From Bacteroidia bacterium (lineage in GTDB: Bacteria; Bacteroidota; Bacteroidia; NS11-12g; UBA9320), in NCBI GenBank assembly GCA_018402155.1, contig JAGYJG010000001.1:226831-290830 (forward strand): a DNA stretch of 64,000 nucleotides, in the 5' to 3' direction. Each line of letters opens with the position of its first letter. Within the stretch, counting starts at the first letter, position 1. Positions 1 through 9,657 of the stretch are shown here, piece by piece. A program made the position numbers and the translations under genes. The notes under the pieces are model-generated. The model had not been told where the DNA came from. It ran no database searches and worked only from the letters and a program-made list of their open reading frames with translations.

Positions 1-21
1 GTATTCGGTATTAGTGGGCTT

Positions 22-1140
22 CTATTGAAATACCCTCACGTAGTCTACGTGCATTTGCTGTGGAAATCGAGTAGTTTCATCTGGAGATCCAGGCCATCGT
101 CCACCCACTGCAACATTTATAATGAAGAAAAAAGTTTGATGAAATTCACTCATAGCAGCAGAAGAAATTTCGATTGTATGAAAATGTCGATCGTCCAAAA
201 ACCACTGGATAGTATTTTCATTCCATTCTATGGAATAAACGTGAAACTCTTCATTTAGATTTGTTTTTGTTGTGGTAGTCTTGCCACCAAACGAAGCGTA
301 AGATCCATTATTATCCCAGTGAAGTGTACCATGTGTAACTCGATCAGATTTTCCAGCTGCTGTTCCACCTACCATTTCCATAATATCAATTTCTCCACAA
401 TCTGGCCATCCTGCGGTTGCGAAGTTATCGCCAAGCATCCAAAGTGCAGGCCACAATCCTTGGCCCTTTGGCATTGCGGCTCGGATATCAATTCGACCAT
501 ACTGGAAGCTTTTTTTACCTTGTGTTGTAAGTCTACTGCTGGTATACAAACTACTTTCAACTGCTTGTTGCTTAGCTTCTATCGTAAGATAACCATTTTT
601 TACACTTGTATTTTCTTTCAGGTAGTATTGTAGTTCATTGTTTCCCCAGCCATTATTTCCGGTTCCTATTTCAAAGTTCCAATTATTGAGGTCTAGTCCG
701 CTGCCATCAAACTCATCATTCCAAACGAGGGTGTATCCTTCTCTAACTAATGGGCTGTTGTATCCGTGAAGTGGGACTCCGTCCGCATTTTTAGTAGGCG
801 TTTTGTAGATCCTTATAGTATCTTCCCGTTGAGTATAATCTAAAGACGTTGCATGCGCTCTTGTGACTATGGTATAAAGCCCGCTAGTTGAGTAGGTATG
901 AGAAGCTTCACCGGTGTTGGCTACTATTTCACTGGTATTGGCTCCATCTTGAAATATGATTGTATAGTAGTTTACATTTTTAGCAGTTGCTTTCACATTT
1001 ACTTGACCTTCATTTTCATCAGATAATGTGATTTCTACTTTCAGGTCAGTTGGCAATACCAAGGTGGCTTGCGGCTTATCGTCATCGCATCCCCAAAGTA
1101 TAGTTAGTAGTATATTTAGTAAAATAAGGGTGTGTTTCAC
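22..1140 (-). CDS. GH16 family beta-glucanase (laminarinase-like), lipoprotein
   Basis: This 372-residue protein is a secreted endo-beta-glucanase that would cut beta-1,3- or mixed-linked glucans at the cell surface. A lipoprotein signal ends at Cys18. Residues about 26-112 look like a PKD/Ig-like module, and about 130-372 form the GH16 catalytic domain. The GH16 signature ExDxxE is intact (nucleophile Glu250, Asp252, acid/base Glu255), and the C-terminus closes with the family's typical DYVRVFQ strand. It is the last gene of the susC-susD-PKD lipoprotein-GH16 run, which is the usual gene content of laminarin loci. A hairpin lies between it and the preceding gene, so its expression may be partly uncoupled. 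GH16 also contains agarases and carrageenases; the substrate here is inferred from the locus. Confidence 0.93.
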   Translation of the reverse strand: MKHTLILLNILLTILWGCDDDKPQATLVLPTDLKVEITLSDENEGQVNVKATAKNVNYYTIIFQDGANTSEIVANTGEASHTYSTSGLYTIVTRAHATSLDYTQREDTIRIYKTPTKNADGVPLHGYNSPLVREGYTLVWNDEFDGSGLDLNNWNFEIGTGNNGWGNNELQYYLKENTSVKNGYLTIEAKQQAVESSLYTSSRLTTQGKKSFQYGRIDIRAAMPKGQGLWPALWMLGDNFATAGWPDCGEIDIMEMVGGTAAGKSDRVTHGTLHWDNNGSYASFGGKTTTTKTNLNEEFHVYSIEWNENTIQWFLDDRHFHTIEISSAAMSEFHQTFFFIINVAVGGRWPGSPDETTRFPQQMHVDYVRVFQ

Positions 1141-1158
1141 GTGTTTTTTTACCTATAA

Positions 1159-1189
1159 AAGGGAGGCTGTCAAATGACAGTCCTCCCTT
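1159..1189 (-). terminator. Strong hairpin between PKD lipoprotein gene and GH16 gene
   Basis: The arms AAGGGAGG+CTGTCA and TGACAG+CCTCCCTT pair almost perfectly around a two-base loop with one bulged T. Read on the minus strand the hairpin is followed by a short T-rich run, as in an intrinsic terminator or partial attenuator inside the PUL operon. A second short palindrome (GTTGC-TAA-GCAAC, 1199-1211) lies just before it, directly after the stop codon of the upstream gene. Confidence 0.6.
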
Positions 1190-1212
1190 GTATTTGAGTT
1201 GCTAAGCAACGT

Positions 1213-2571
1213 TTATTTTTGGTCTATGTCATCTATATAAAATGTACCAGCATTGGCTACATCCCATCCCGGGAATAGTACGAGTCTATCAAAGTTTGTA
1301 GCGCCGGCATCAGAAAAGTCTACGCTTATTTCTACCCATTGATTAGCAGTACTGACCGTAATGTCTTTTTCAACGTTCTCTGTTGGTTTAGCAAAGTTTT
1401 CCATTTTCACTCTGAATGTTCCTGTCGCAGGAGCAAATACTTTCATTGTAATGGTGGAACCGCCTGTAGTGAAGTCGAACTTATCTTTTAAGTTTACAAA
1501 GATTCCGGCCCAGGTTTCTCCACCATGCACGGTTTCTAAAACCTTGTTACTCGTATTTATTCCACCATTTTGGGGATTATTAATTACGGCTAAAGTGCTT
1601 CCTCCGAAGCTTTCCCACTGAGCAGTATCGCTGCCATCTTCAAAATCTATGGGCAATACAATCGTACTAGTATTCTCCGGATTTTCTCCTCCTGATCCAC
1701 CACCATCTACAGGAAAGTTTTCGGGCACCAAGCGAAGGTACCAAGCTGTGGTTGGGTCTGCTACATCCACATACCTTAACGATAATTCATTTTCTGATAA
1801 TTTTGTGATTTTATATTCTCTAACACCTGTATACATACCCAAAAAACCCTTTCCTGTTAATTTTAAAGTCGTATCTTTTTCAGTTTCTATTATAGTCCAA
1901 GATTCGCCAATTTGGTCTGCAAAAGGAGCGGTCCAGTCATCTGAATTTTGAAATGCACCAGAAAATTGACTTTGAGATCCTGTTTTCACAAAAACGTAAC
2001 CTCCAGTAAAATGATCAAATTTAAAATCCGTTAAAGTGAAAGAATACTTATCGTTATATAGACCAGATGTGGTCTTTATGAGAGGGTCCGCGCTCCACCA
2101 CTCTGGCCATGTGCCTCCCACTGGACCTACGCCCAAGTGCGCTGATCTTGTAGAGTCTATTACCCAGGTTTTTGTACCGCCTGCAGCTGCACCTCCTGTT
2201 AAAAAAGTAAATAGTGGGCTATTGAGTAAAGTTGCATCATCTTCTGCTATAATGATGTCTTGTGACGATTTTGCGCTACCGCCACTATTAAAAACAGTCA
2301 AAGTAACAGTATATGTTCCTTTAGACGGATAAGAAGCTGAAGCTTCTTTGGTAGTGGCCGTGGTTCCATTACTAAAATCCCAGCTGTACGTAAATCCTGT
2401 ATTACTTGCAGTAAATTCAATGATGTTTTTATTACTAGCGGAAGGAGCATAGGTAAATGCAGCATCGGCCTCCGTTGGTGCTACACCTAGCGTAGGTGCT
2501 TCATCGTCTTTGCAGCTGGATATTCCTAGAATAAGAGCTGCAGAAAAAATTAAAAATGTTGTTTTTTTCAT
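1213..2571 (-). CDS. PKD-domain lipoprotein, probable surface glycan-binding protein of the PUL
   Basis: This is a 452-residue outer-surface lipoprotein (lipobox Cys20, followed by KDDE). A PKD domain covers about residues 35-110, with the WDFSNG motif. The middle region is unassigned. The last 150 residues look like a beta-sandwich carbohydrate-binding module: FEDG near its start, a W-rich strand, and a final FYIDDID strand. It sits directly after susD, where glycan-binding lipoproteins (SusE/F-like or SGBP) are found, so it probably holds glucan near the SusCD transporter; that role is inferred. I use the ATG at 2571, because it begins a proper lipoprotein signal peptide. An upstream ATG at 2628 would run into the susD coding end. 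Confidence 0.85.
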   Translation of the reverse strand: MKKTTFLIFSAALILGISSCKDDEAPTLGVAPTEADAAFTYAPSASNKNIIEFTASNTGFTYSWDFSNGTTATTKEASASYPSKGTYTVTLTVFNSGGSAKSSQDIIIAEDDATLLNSPLFTFLTGGAAAGGTKTWVIDSTRSAHLGVGPVGGTWPEWWSADPLIKTTSGLYNDKYSFTLTDFKFDHFTGGYVFVKTGSQSQFSGAFQNSDDWTAPFADQIGESWTIIETEKDTTLKLTGKGFLGMYTGVREYKITKLSENELSLRYVDVADPTTAWYLRLVPENFPVDGGGSGGENPENTSTIVLPIDFEDGSDTAQWESFGGSTLAVINNPQNGGINTSNKVLETVHGGETWAGIFVNLKDKFDFTTGGSTITMKVFAPATGTFRVKMENFAKPTENVEKDITVSTANQWVEISVDFSDAGATNFDRLVLFPGWDVANAGTFYIDDIDQK

Positions 2572-2596
2572 TGTTTTGTTTTTAAAAAAAATCTTG

Positions 2597-4066
2597 TTAG
2601 TAGTTAGGATTTTGAGTCCATTTCCCACCGGCTAGGTCTATTTCTATCTGAGGTATTGGGAAAACTTCATGCTTGCCTACTGTGAAACCATCGATTTCTG
2701 CAGCAGCCTGACCAGTTCGCACCAAGTCGAAAAAACGGTGACCTTCTCCAGATAACTCGTAGTTTCGCTCTGCCCAGATTGCCTCTGTGAGCTGGGATCC
2801 ACCGGATGTTATTTCTGGCATAGACACTCTATCTCGAACAATTTTGAGGTATGTGCGTGCTGCGCCGTCGTCTGAAGGAAGTTTTCGGTTATGTGCTTCA
2901 GCTGCCATTAGAAGTACATCTGCAAATCGTATTGCTCTATAATTTACAGGGCTCGTCAAGTCATTATCAGGTAAACCTATTTCACCTATCCTTTTTATAT
3001 ACTTGTTATTGTAATATCCTGTATGGCCGCCGCCACCTTTAGCATAGGTTATATCTCGTCCAGCTATGAACGCATCTATGTCTAATATACTCGCGTCTTT
3101 TCGTATATCGCTTGGGGCAAATGAGTTGTAGAGTTTTTGGGTTGGTAAATTGTAGCTATTACCATCTCCATAAACAGGACCATTATACTGCCGTATTCCG
3201 TGAAATCCGGGAGCAGCATTCCCTTCTAAACATATCAAGCAGCCATAGCTGCCACCCTCAGCCCCGCTGTACTCTACATCAAAAATAGTCTCGCTGTTAC
3301 CCTCATTTACTACAGAAAACAGTGTAGTATAGTCATCTAGGAGTCGATACGGCCCCTCGTTGATGACGCGGTCAAGAATCGTTGCAGCTTCTGCAAACTT
3401 GTTTTGGTAAAGCAATACTTTTCCTAAAAGTGATAGACAAGCGCCCTTAGTGATTCGCCCTTTTTGTGCAGCAGTCCAGTCTAGTATATTAGCAGCATTT
3501 GTTAAATCAGTTTCTATTTGTGCATAGACTTCTGATTTTGGAGCGCGCTCTATATCGGTCACTTCATCAGCTCCCAAACGCTTATCTACCACCAAAGGCA
3601 CATCGCCAAAATATCGTACTAATTCAAAGTAGTAATAAGCTCGAAGGAATTCTGCTTGTGCAATGATTTTGTCTTTGCCTTCAAAGTCTATCTTATTTTT
3701 ATTTTCTAAAAGATAATTTGCACGAGTAACACCAGCGTAGTTCCATCTGAAAACATTTCTAAGTTCCGTATTGACGCCGTTATGACTCATATTTTCTATT
3801 TGGTGCAAACCTTCAGTATCAGAAATACTTTCCCCTCCAGCAATAGCATTATCGCTAGCTATTTCGCCTATCCAAACAGTCATGAAGGAGGATTGGAGCA
3901 AGTCGTAAGTACCGGTGAGAGCGCGATCGTAGTCAACAGGGTTGTTGAAGAAATTTTCTGCATCTTGGGTATAAAGTGGGTTAATGTCTAAAAACTTTTG
4001 GCATCCAGCAAAAAGTAGTACAGTAAAGTAAGATAATACTGAAAGTTGAAGTGCTAATTTTTTCAT
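2597..4066 (-). CDS. susD: SusD/RagB family outer-membrane glycan-binding lipoprotein
   Basis: The 489-residue product is the lid lipoprotein of a SusCD complex. It binds oligosaccharide at the surface and closes over the SusC barrel. The N-terminus is a lipoprotein signal with Cys22 followed by QKFLDINP, typical of the family. TPR-like helices with the RAYYYFELVRYFGDVPLV segment follow, and the C-terminal part carries the usual RFADVLLMAAEA and ERNYELSGEGHRFFDLVR motifs. It starts 11 bp after the susC stop codon, so the two are surely co-transcribed. The length is normal for the family. The substrate cannot be read from SusD itself; the GH16 gene in the same operon points to a beta-glucan. 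Confidence 0.96.
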   Translation of the reverse strand: MKKLALQLSVLSYFTVLLFAGCQKFLDINPLYTQDAENFFNNPVDYDRALTGTYDLLQSSFMTVWIGEIASDNAIAGGESISDTEGLHQIENMSHNGVNTELRNVFRWNYAGVTRANYLLENKNKIDFEGKDKIIAQAEFLRAYYYFELVRYFGDVPLVVDKRLGADEVTDIERAPKSEVYAQIETDLTNAANILDWTAAQKGRITKGACLSLLGKVLLYQNKFAEAATILDRVINEGPYRLLDDYTTLFSVVNEGNSETIFDVEYSGAEGGSYGCLICLEGNAAPGFHGIRQYNGPVYGDGNSYNLPTQKLYNSFAPSDIRKDASILDIDAFIAGRDITYAKGGGGHTGYYNNKYIKRIGEIGLPDNDLTSPVNYRAIRFADVLLMAAEAHNRKLPSDDGAARTYLKIVRDRVSMPEITSGGSQLTEAIWAERNYELSGEGHRFFDLVRTGQAAAEIDGFTVGKHEVFPIPQIEIDLAGGKWTQNPNY

Positions 4067-4077
4067 GGTTATATAGC

Positions 4078-7000
4078 TTAAAATTTGATAGAAAGGCCTG
4101 TCATAATGGAACGTGCTTGTGGATAGAATCCATAATCTACCCCTGCTGAAAGTGGACCACCAAAAGAACCTAAATCTGGATCGTACCCTTGGTAATTGGT
4201 GATAGTAATCAAGTTATTAGCAGCCAAGTATATACGAGTACTAGATACTTTGAATCGACTGAGTAAGTTGGCAGGAAGAGTATACCCTATTTGTAAATTT
4301 CTTAACCGTAAAAACGAGCCGTTTTCTACATAAAAATCTGAAAATCTCGTGTTGTCTGTTAGACCTGTAGTTAATCTAGGATTTTCATTAGAAGGGTTAT
4401 CAGCAGTCCACCTATCTATGGTATAAGCCAATTGATTTGCATAGGGTTGTTGGCGCTCGTAGTTACGTATTATTTTTTGGCCTATTGCGCTGTATAGATT
4501 TGCAGACATATCAAATCCTTTGTAATTCATCGATACATTATAGCCAAAAGTGAATGTTGGAATAGCAGAGCCAAGATTAGTTAAATCACTGTCGTCGCTA
4601 AAATTAATTACCCCATCGCCATTTTGGTCTACAAAACGTAAATCTCCCACTTTTGCATCTTTTTGGGCACTATTGTCTATTTCCGCCTGACTCTGAAAAA
4701 CACCATCTGTTTCTAAACCAATAAAGTAACCAATCGCGTATCCTTCTTGAAATCGGGTAGCTACATTTCCTCCAACACCAAATTGGGCACCGGGCAAGAA
4801 ATCAACTCCCGAAGGAGTTTTTAACACCCTGTTTCTAAGTTGGGTAGCATTGAAACTGGTACTCCAGTTGAAATTTTTTCGTTTTTTGCTTACATAGCCT
4901 AGTTCCATCTCTACTCCTTTATTACTCACATCACCAGCATTTATAATAGGAGGGAAACTGCCAGGTCCCGCAGTCCCAAGTACTGCACTTACCTCGGGTT
5001 GAAAAAGAAGATCTCGGGTGTTTTTGATAAAATAATTTAGTGTGAGGTCCATTCTTTTGAATATTTTCAGGTCTGTTCCTACATTAAATTGGCGTGTTGT
5101 TTCCCATTTTAAATCAGGGTTTGCAGCTCTACCTATAGCAATACCCTTTATAATAACATCATCAAACACATAGTCACCTTCCCCGTCTAAAAGGCCCCTA
5201 TAAGCAAAATTTGGTATTTGGTCATTTCCGCTTATACCGTAACTCATTCTGAGTTTGGCGTAGGTGATTTTACTCCATCTGAAAAAATCCTCTTCAGAAA
5301 TCATCCAGCTTCCTGATACGGTAGGAAAAATGCCGTATCTATTGTTTGGTCCAAATCGGCTAGACCCATCTCTACGCACAATAAGCGATCCATTATACTT
5401 GGTCTTATAACGGTATTCCGATCGTATAAAAGTGGATAGTAGCCTTTCTTGAAACTGAAAAGAGTTGGTATTATTCAAAAATCCTCCCGGTGCCAAATTT
5501 GCGGAAATATCGGCATACTCAATACTATTATTTGGTATATTGAATGCCGTGCCGCCCAAGCCTTGACCGTTTCTGCTAAAAACAGACACCCCAGCAGTAC
5601 TTTTTATATAATGTATTTCATTTATATCAAACTCATGATTGATGAAACTCTCAAAATTGAGATCAGCATATGTGGCACGTGCCTCATACACACTAGCACC
5701 CCTATCAATTAAAGTTCCTGGAGCTATTTCTACTTGAGTCGGATCCAAGTCCTCATTCAAAGCAGTATTTTGAGATTTTCCTGGGCCAAACCATGCAAGT
5801 GGCGAAAATACTTTCTGGTCTACTAGTGCAAAGTTGTAGTTAAATCTGTTGGTAAAGGTCAGTTTATCTGTAATATCATAAGCGAGCTCTTCCTTACCCA
5901 CAAACTTGTCTACGTAGCTTGTATTGTAGGTATTCTGGATCTGTAGTAATGGGTTTATAATATCGCTTACCTCCTCCAAATATGAGTTTTTTCCTTGGGT
6001 GGGAAATGCATTTATAGTGTTGTAAAGTACCGAGCCTAAACCGTTTTCAGGCAATGCGTTGCGCTCCTCGTTGGTATACAGAAAAACACTGCTCAGCCTC
6101 AAGCGGGTACTCATTTCTGTATTTAAATTTACCCTAGCATTCATTCTAGTGAAATTTGCCTTATCTCCGCCTACTATGCCATCTTGGGTAAAGAAACTTC
6201 CACCTATAGAGTATGTCGTCTTTTCGCTACCGCCACTTATAGAGACGTTGTGGCTAGACATAGTGGCATTCTGGAAAATAGCATCTTGCCAGTCTGTTCC
6301 TTCTCCTAGCTGCACATTACTAAATGGAGGTGTCTCTCCACCATTCGCGTGCATTTCATTTTTGAGAACAGCATATTGGTTAGCATTCAATAGACTCAGT
6401 CTTTTGGCAGATTGCTGTGCCCCAAAGAATGTGGAGTACTCTATTTTTGGCTTAGTATTAGCCCTACCTTGCTTTGTTGTTATCAATATTACCCCATTTG
6501 CCGCGCGTACACCATATATACCAGCCGTTGCATCTTTTAGTACATTCACACTCTCTATGTCGTTTGGATTTAGGGCATTCAAACCCTCCGAATCATACAC
6601 TACCCCGTCTACAAGTATCAGGGGGTCATTATCTCCAAATGTAGAAAGACCACGTATACGAATGCTAGCACCTCCACCCGGTGAGCCAGAATTCGTGTTT
6701 ATCGTGACACCTGCAACTTTTCCTTGTAGCGCCTGGTCTACTCGGGGAATGTTTAGTTTCTCGAGGTCTTCCCCAGCTACCTGACTACTAGCGCCGGTAA
6801 ACTCTCTTTTCGTAGATGTACCATATCCAACAACCATTACCTCACTTATACCCACTGAGTTTTCACTTAATTGTATGCTTAATTTGATCCGGCCGAGTAC
6901 GGCCACTTCCTTGGTTTGAAAACCACTATAGGAGACTCTTAATACCGCGTTTTTTGCGTCTGGTACTTGTACTGAAAACGAACCATTTTCGTCGGTTATT

Positions 7001-7149
7001 TTCCCGTTTTTTGTGCCTTTTACAACTACGGCTGCTCCTAATATGGGCTGGTTTAAGCTATCTTTTACTGTTCCAGAAATGACGGTTTGAGCACTTATTT
7101 GTGTCACAAAGCCAACGATTACAACTACTGAGATGAGGTATTTAATCAT
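4078..7149 (-). CDS. susC: SusC/RagA family TonB-dependent outer-membrane transporter
   Basis: This 1023-residue protein is the TonB-dependent barrel that imports oligosaccharides in partnership with SusD. A signal peptide ends near residue 21 (QISAQ). A carboxypeptidase-regulatory-like beta domain occupies about 22-105, followed by the SusC-type SEVMVVGYGTSTKREFTGA segment. A plug domain with the VDGVVYD and SVNVLKDATAGIYGVRAANG motifs follows. The remainder is a 22-strand barrel ending in a terminal Phe, as needed for BAM insertion. No FecR/anti-sigma signalling extension is visible at the N-terminus, so control must come from elsewhere. It is the first gene of the operon. The length fits the family. 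Confidence 0.97.
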   Translation of the reverse strand: MIKYLISVVVIVGFVTQISAQTVISGTVKDSLNQPILGAAVVVKGTKNGKITDENGSFSVQVPDAKNAVLRVSYSGFQTKEVAVLGRIKLSIQLSENSVGISEVMVVGYGTSTKREFTGASSQVAGEDLEKLNIPRVDQALQGKVAGVTINTNSGSPGGGASIRIRGLSTFGDNDPLILVDGVVYDSEGLNALNPNDIESVNVLKDATAGIYGVRAANGVILITTKQGRANTKPKIEYSTFFGAQQSAKRLSLLNANQYAVLKNEMHANGGETPPFSNVQLGEGTDWQDAIFQNATMSSHNVSISGGSEKTTYSIGGSFFTQDGIVGGDKANFTRMNARVNLNTEMSTRLRLSSVFLYTNEERNALPENGLGSVLYNTINAFPTQGKNSYLEEVSDIINPLLQIQNTYNTSYVDKFVGKEELAYDITDKLTFTNRFNYNFALVDQKVFSPLAWFGPGKSQNTALNEDLDPTQVEIAPGTLIDRGASVYEARATYADLNFESFINHEFDINEIHYIKSTAGVSVFSRNGQGLGGTAFNIPNNSIEYADISANLAPGGFLNNTNSFQFQERLLSTFIRSEYRYKTKYNGSLIVRRDGSSRFGPNNRYGIFPTVSGSWMISEEDFFRWSKITYAKLRMSYGISGNDQIPNFAYRGLLDGEGDYVFDDVIIKGIAIGRAANPDLKWETTRQFNVGTDLKIFKRMDLTLNYFIKNTRDLLFQPEVSAVLGTAGPGSFPPIINAGDVSNKGVEMELGYVSKKRKNFNWSTSFNATQLRNRVLKTPSGVDFLPGAQFGVGGNVATRFQEGYAIGYFIGLETDGVFQSQAEIDNSAQKDAKVGDLRFVDQNGDGVINFSDDSDLTNLGSAIPTFTFGYNVSMNYKGFDMSANLYSAIGQKIIRNYERQQPYANQLAYTIDRWTADNPSNENPRLTTGLTDNTRFSDFYVENGSFLRLRNLQIGYTLPANLLSRFKVSSTRIYLAANNLITITNYQGYDPDLGSFGGPLSAGVDYGFYPQARSIMTGLSIKF

Positions 7150-7170
7150 TTATTAACTTTTTGATAATTG

Positions 7171-7178
7171 CGAATATA
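7171..7178 (-). promoter_or_regulatory. Putative -7 element of the susC operon
   Basis: Read on the minus strand the element is TATATTCG, one base off the Bacteroidota consensus TAnnTTTG, with its last base 22 bp before the susC start. No clear TTG -33 box lies at the expected distance, so this is weak and may need an activator. Confidence 0.35.
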
Positions 7179-7402
7179 TGTATTCTTATGGTAAATTAAA
7201 CTATAAGTGCTACTTTTATAATTTTTTTGGCTATAACTGTGATTTGCCAAAGATACCTTGATTGTACTCTTTTACAGATTTGTAATTAGAGAATTAGGTC
7301 AATAAAAGCACCTATTTTGTACTACGCACCTATCAAATCCATTGTAGGCAAACGGAACAGATATTCAACAAGTGAACCGTTGCCGTGGTCTAGAAAATAG
7401 TT

Positions 7403-8281
7403 TTACGAACTAATACCTCTTCGTTGTACCGTTCTATCTATTTTGGCGATCATCCCTTGCAGGGCTGTGCCTGGTCCAACCTCTATGAATGTACTCGCTC
7501 CATCAGCTATCATATTTTGTACACTTTGACTCCATTTTACCGAGCTTGTAAGTTGCGCTATAAGATTTTCTTTTATGATTTGCGGGTCTATCTCTGGTTT
7601 GGTACTTACATTTTGGTACACAGGACAACTAGGTTTGTTGAATGTTGTACGTTCTATGGCTTTTGCCAACACCTCTCGGGCGGGTTCCATGAGTGGCGAG
7701 TGAAAAGCACCTCCTACAGAAAGTTTCAAAGCCCTTCTAGCTCCTTTTTCAGTTAATAACTCACACGCCTTATTTATACCAGCAATACTTCCAGATATGA
7801 CCAGCTGCCCAGGGCAGTTATAATTGGCAGGTACTACTATTTCAGTTATACTAGAACACACAGTTTCTACAATACTATCCTCTAAACCTATGATAGCTGC
7901 CATAGTACTTGGATTTTCTTCACAAGCTTTTTGCATAGCGTTAGCTCTTATAGCTACAAGTTGAAGCCCGTCTTCAAAAGCGAGACTGCCGCTTGCTACT
8001 AGGGCAGATAGTTCACCAAGACTATGTCCTGCTACCATAGCAGGGTTAAAATCAGCCAAAGTCTTGGCTAATATAACAGAGTGTAAAAACACAGCTGGTT
8101 GGGTTATATTGGTTTGCTTAAGACCTTCTTCGGTGCCTTCAAACATTTCTTCAGTAATTCTAAATCCAAGTATTTCATTGGCTTTTTCAAATAGTGCTTT
8201 TGCCTCTTCATTCGAAGTATAAAGCTCTTTACCCATTCCTACAAATTGGGCTCCTTGTCCGGGAAATACATATGCGTTCAT
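7403..8281 (-). CDS. fabD: Malonyl-CoA:ACP transacylase
   Basis: FabD loads malonate from CoA onto acyl carrier protein, giving the extender unit for type II fatty-acid synthesis in the cytoplasm. The 292-residue protein opens with the FPGQGAQ motif. It carries the catalytic serine in GHSLGE (Ser87), the substrate arginine near 112 and the catalytic histidine in GAFHSPLM (His194). I start at the ATG at 8281, because MNAYVFPGQGAQ is the normal family N-terminus. The upstream start at 8326 would add 15 residues with no family match. It lies downstream of purA with about 110 bp between them and may share that transcript. Confidence 0.97.
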   Translation of the reverse strand: MNAYVFPGQGAQFVGMGKELYTSNEEAKALFEKANEILGFRITEEMFEGTEEGLKQTNITQPAVFLHSVILAKTLADFNPAMVAGHSLGELSALVASGSLAFEDGLQLVAIRANAMQKACEENPSTMAAIIGLEDSIVETVCSSITEIVVPANYNCPGQLVISGSIAGINKACELLTEKGARRALKLSVGGAFHSPLMEPAREVLAKAIERTTFNKPSCPVYQNVSTKPEIDPQIIKENLIAQLTSSVKWSQSVQNMIADGASTFIEVGPGTALQGMIAKIDRTVQRRGISS

Positions 8282-8391
8282 TTTTGTGTATTTTGTTGTT
8301 TCTTGTAATTTTTTAAGGGGTGCCAAGTCACTTGTAAGTTAGTTTTAGCCAAATTTTATTAGTACAAGATAATTTTGTTGTTCTTTTACCG

Positions 8392-9657
8392 TCACTTAAT
8401 TATTGTTTGATCTCTTCCTGGGCCTACAGATATAATATTGATAGGAGTTTTTATTTGTTGCTCTATCTTAGTAATATAGTTCTTAAATGTCTGGGGTAAA
8501 TCTTCGTGTTCCTTTATTGAAGTGATATCCTCTTTCCATCCAGAATGCACTTCGTACACTGATTTAAAATTATCTACATTGAGATCATAAGGTACTTCTT
8601 GGGTCGATATCCTGTCTCCTTTATAGCTTGTACCCACCATTATTTCGTCTATACCACTCAGGCAATCTGCTTTCATCATGCATAGCTCATCAACGCCACT
8701 TAGCATAATGGCATATTTAAGTGCAACAAGATCTAGCCAGCCAGTTCTGCGGGGTCGTCCCGTTGTCGCTCCATATTCGTTACCCATTTTTCTGATGTGC
8801 GCTCCCATTTCGTTATCTAATTCAGAGGGAAACGGTCCGCTGCCTACTCGTGTGCAGTAGGCTTTGAAAATACCAATTACCTTATTAATATGCTTGGGTG
8901 CTATACCCAAACCAGTAGATACTCCACCTACTGTAGTATTACTACTAGTAACAAAGGGATACGAGCCAAAATCTATGTCAAGCATACTGCCTTGTGCGCC
9001 CTCTGCCAATATATTGCTTCCCTTGGTAATATGTTCATTTACCAAGTATTCACTATTCACAAATTGATACTCACGGAGTCTCTCAATTGCTGAGAAAAAC
9101 TCTTCCTCCATCGCTTCTAGGTTGAAATCTGTAAATCCAAATTGCTCTACCAATTGCAGCGAACGTTTTTTCTTTTCGTGGTAGTTTTTTTCAAAATCTG
9201 GTGTAAAAAGCTCACCAATACGAAGGCCCCCACGTCCTATTTTTTCTCGGTAAGTAGGCCCAATACCTCGCAAAGTGCTGCCTATCTTCTTATCGCCTTT
9301 GCTCCATTCACTAGCAGCGTCCAGTATTTTGTGGGTCGGCATGATAATATGGGCCTTGTATGAAATGCGTAAATTTTCTTTGACATTGGCACCTGCTGCT
9401 ACCGTACGATCAATTTCTGCCATAAAAAGAACAGGGTCTATCACTACACCATTACCTATAATATTTACACAACCATCGTGAAATATTCCAGACGGAATTG
9501 TGTTTAGCACATGCTTTATGCCATTAAATTCTAAGGAATGTCCCGCGTTGGGTCCTCCTTGAAAACGCGCTACTACGTCATATTTTGGAGTAAGGTAATC
9601 AGCAATTTTACCTTTTCCTTCATCGCCCCATTGCAGTCCTAATAATACATCTACCAT
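8392..9657 (-). CDS. purA: Adenylosuccinate synthetase
   Basis: PurA uses GTP to condense IMP with aspartate, the first committed step from IMP to AMP. The 421-residue length is normal. The N-terminal GDEGKGK loop contains the catalytic base Asp12, the GGPNAGHS motif carries the catalytic His40, and the RPRRTGWLDL segment of the C-terminal half is intact. The start codon follows the stop codon of the fur-family gene with no intervening base, so the two are translationally linked. Confidence 0.98.
   Translation of the reverse strand: MVDVLLGLQWGDEGKGKIADYLTPKYDVVARFQGGPNAGHSLEFNGIKHVLNTIPSGIFHDGCVNIIGNGVVIDPVLFMAEIDRTVAAGANVKENLRISYKAHIIMPTHKILDAASEWSKGDKKIGSTLRGIGPTYREKIGRGGLRIGELFTPDFEKNYHEKKKRSLQLVEQFGFTDFNLEAMEEEFFSAIERLREYQFVNSEYLVNEHITKGSNILAEGAQGSMLDIDFGSYPFVTSSNTTVGGVSTGLGIAPKHINKVIGIFKAYCTRVGSGPFPSELDNEMGAHIRKMGNEYGATTGRPRRTGWLDLVALKYAIMLSGVDELCMMKADCLSGIDEIMVGTSYKGDRISTQEVPYDLNVDNFKSVYEVHSGWKEDITSIKEHEDLPQTFKNYITKIEQQIKTPINIISVGPGRDQTIIK

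Noticed and set aside
6059..6784. 241-codon open frame on the plus strand inside susC
   Set aside because: It lies entirely antisense to the SusC plug and barrel coding sequence, has no signal or family motif, and its length follows from the codon bias of susC.
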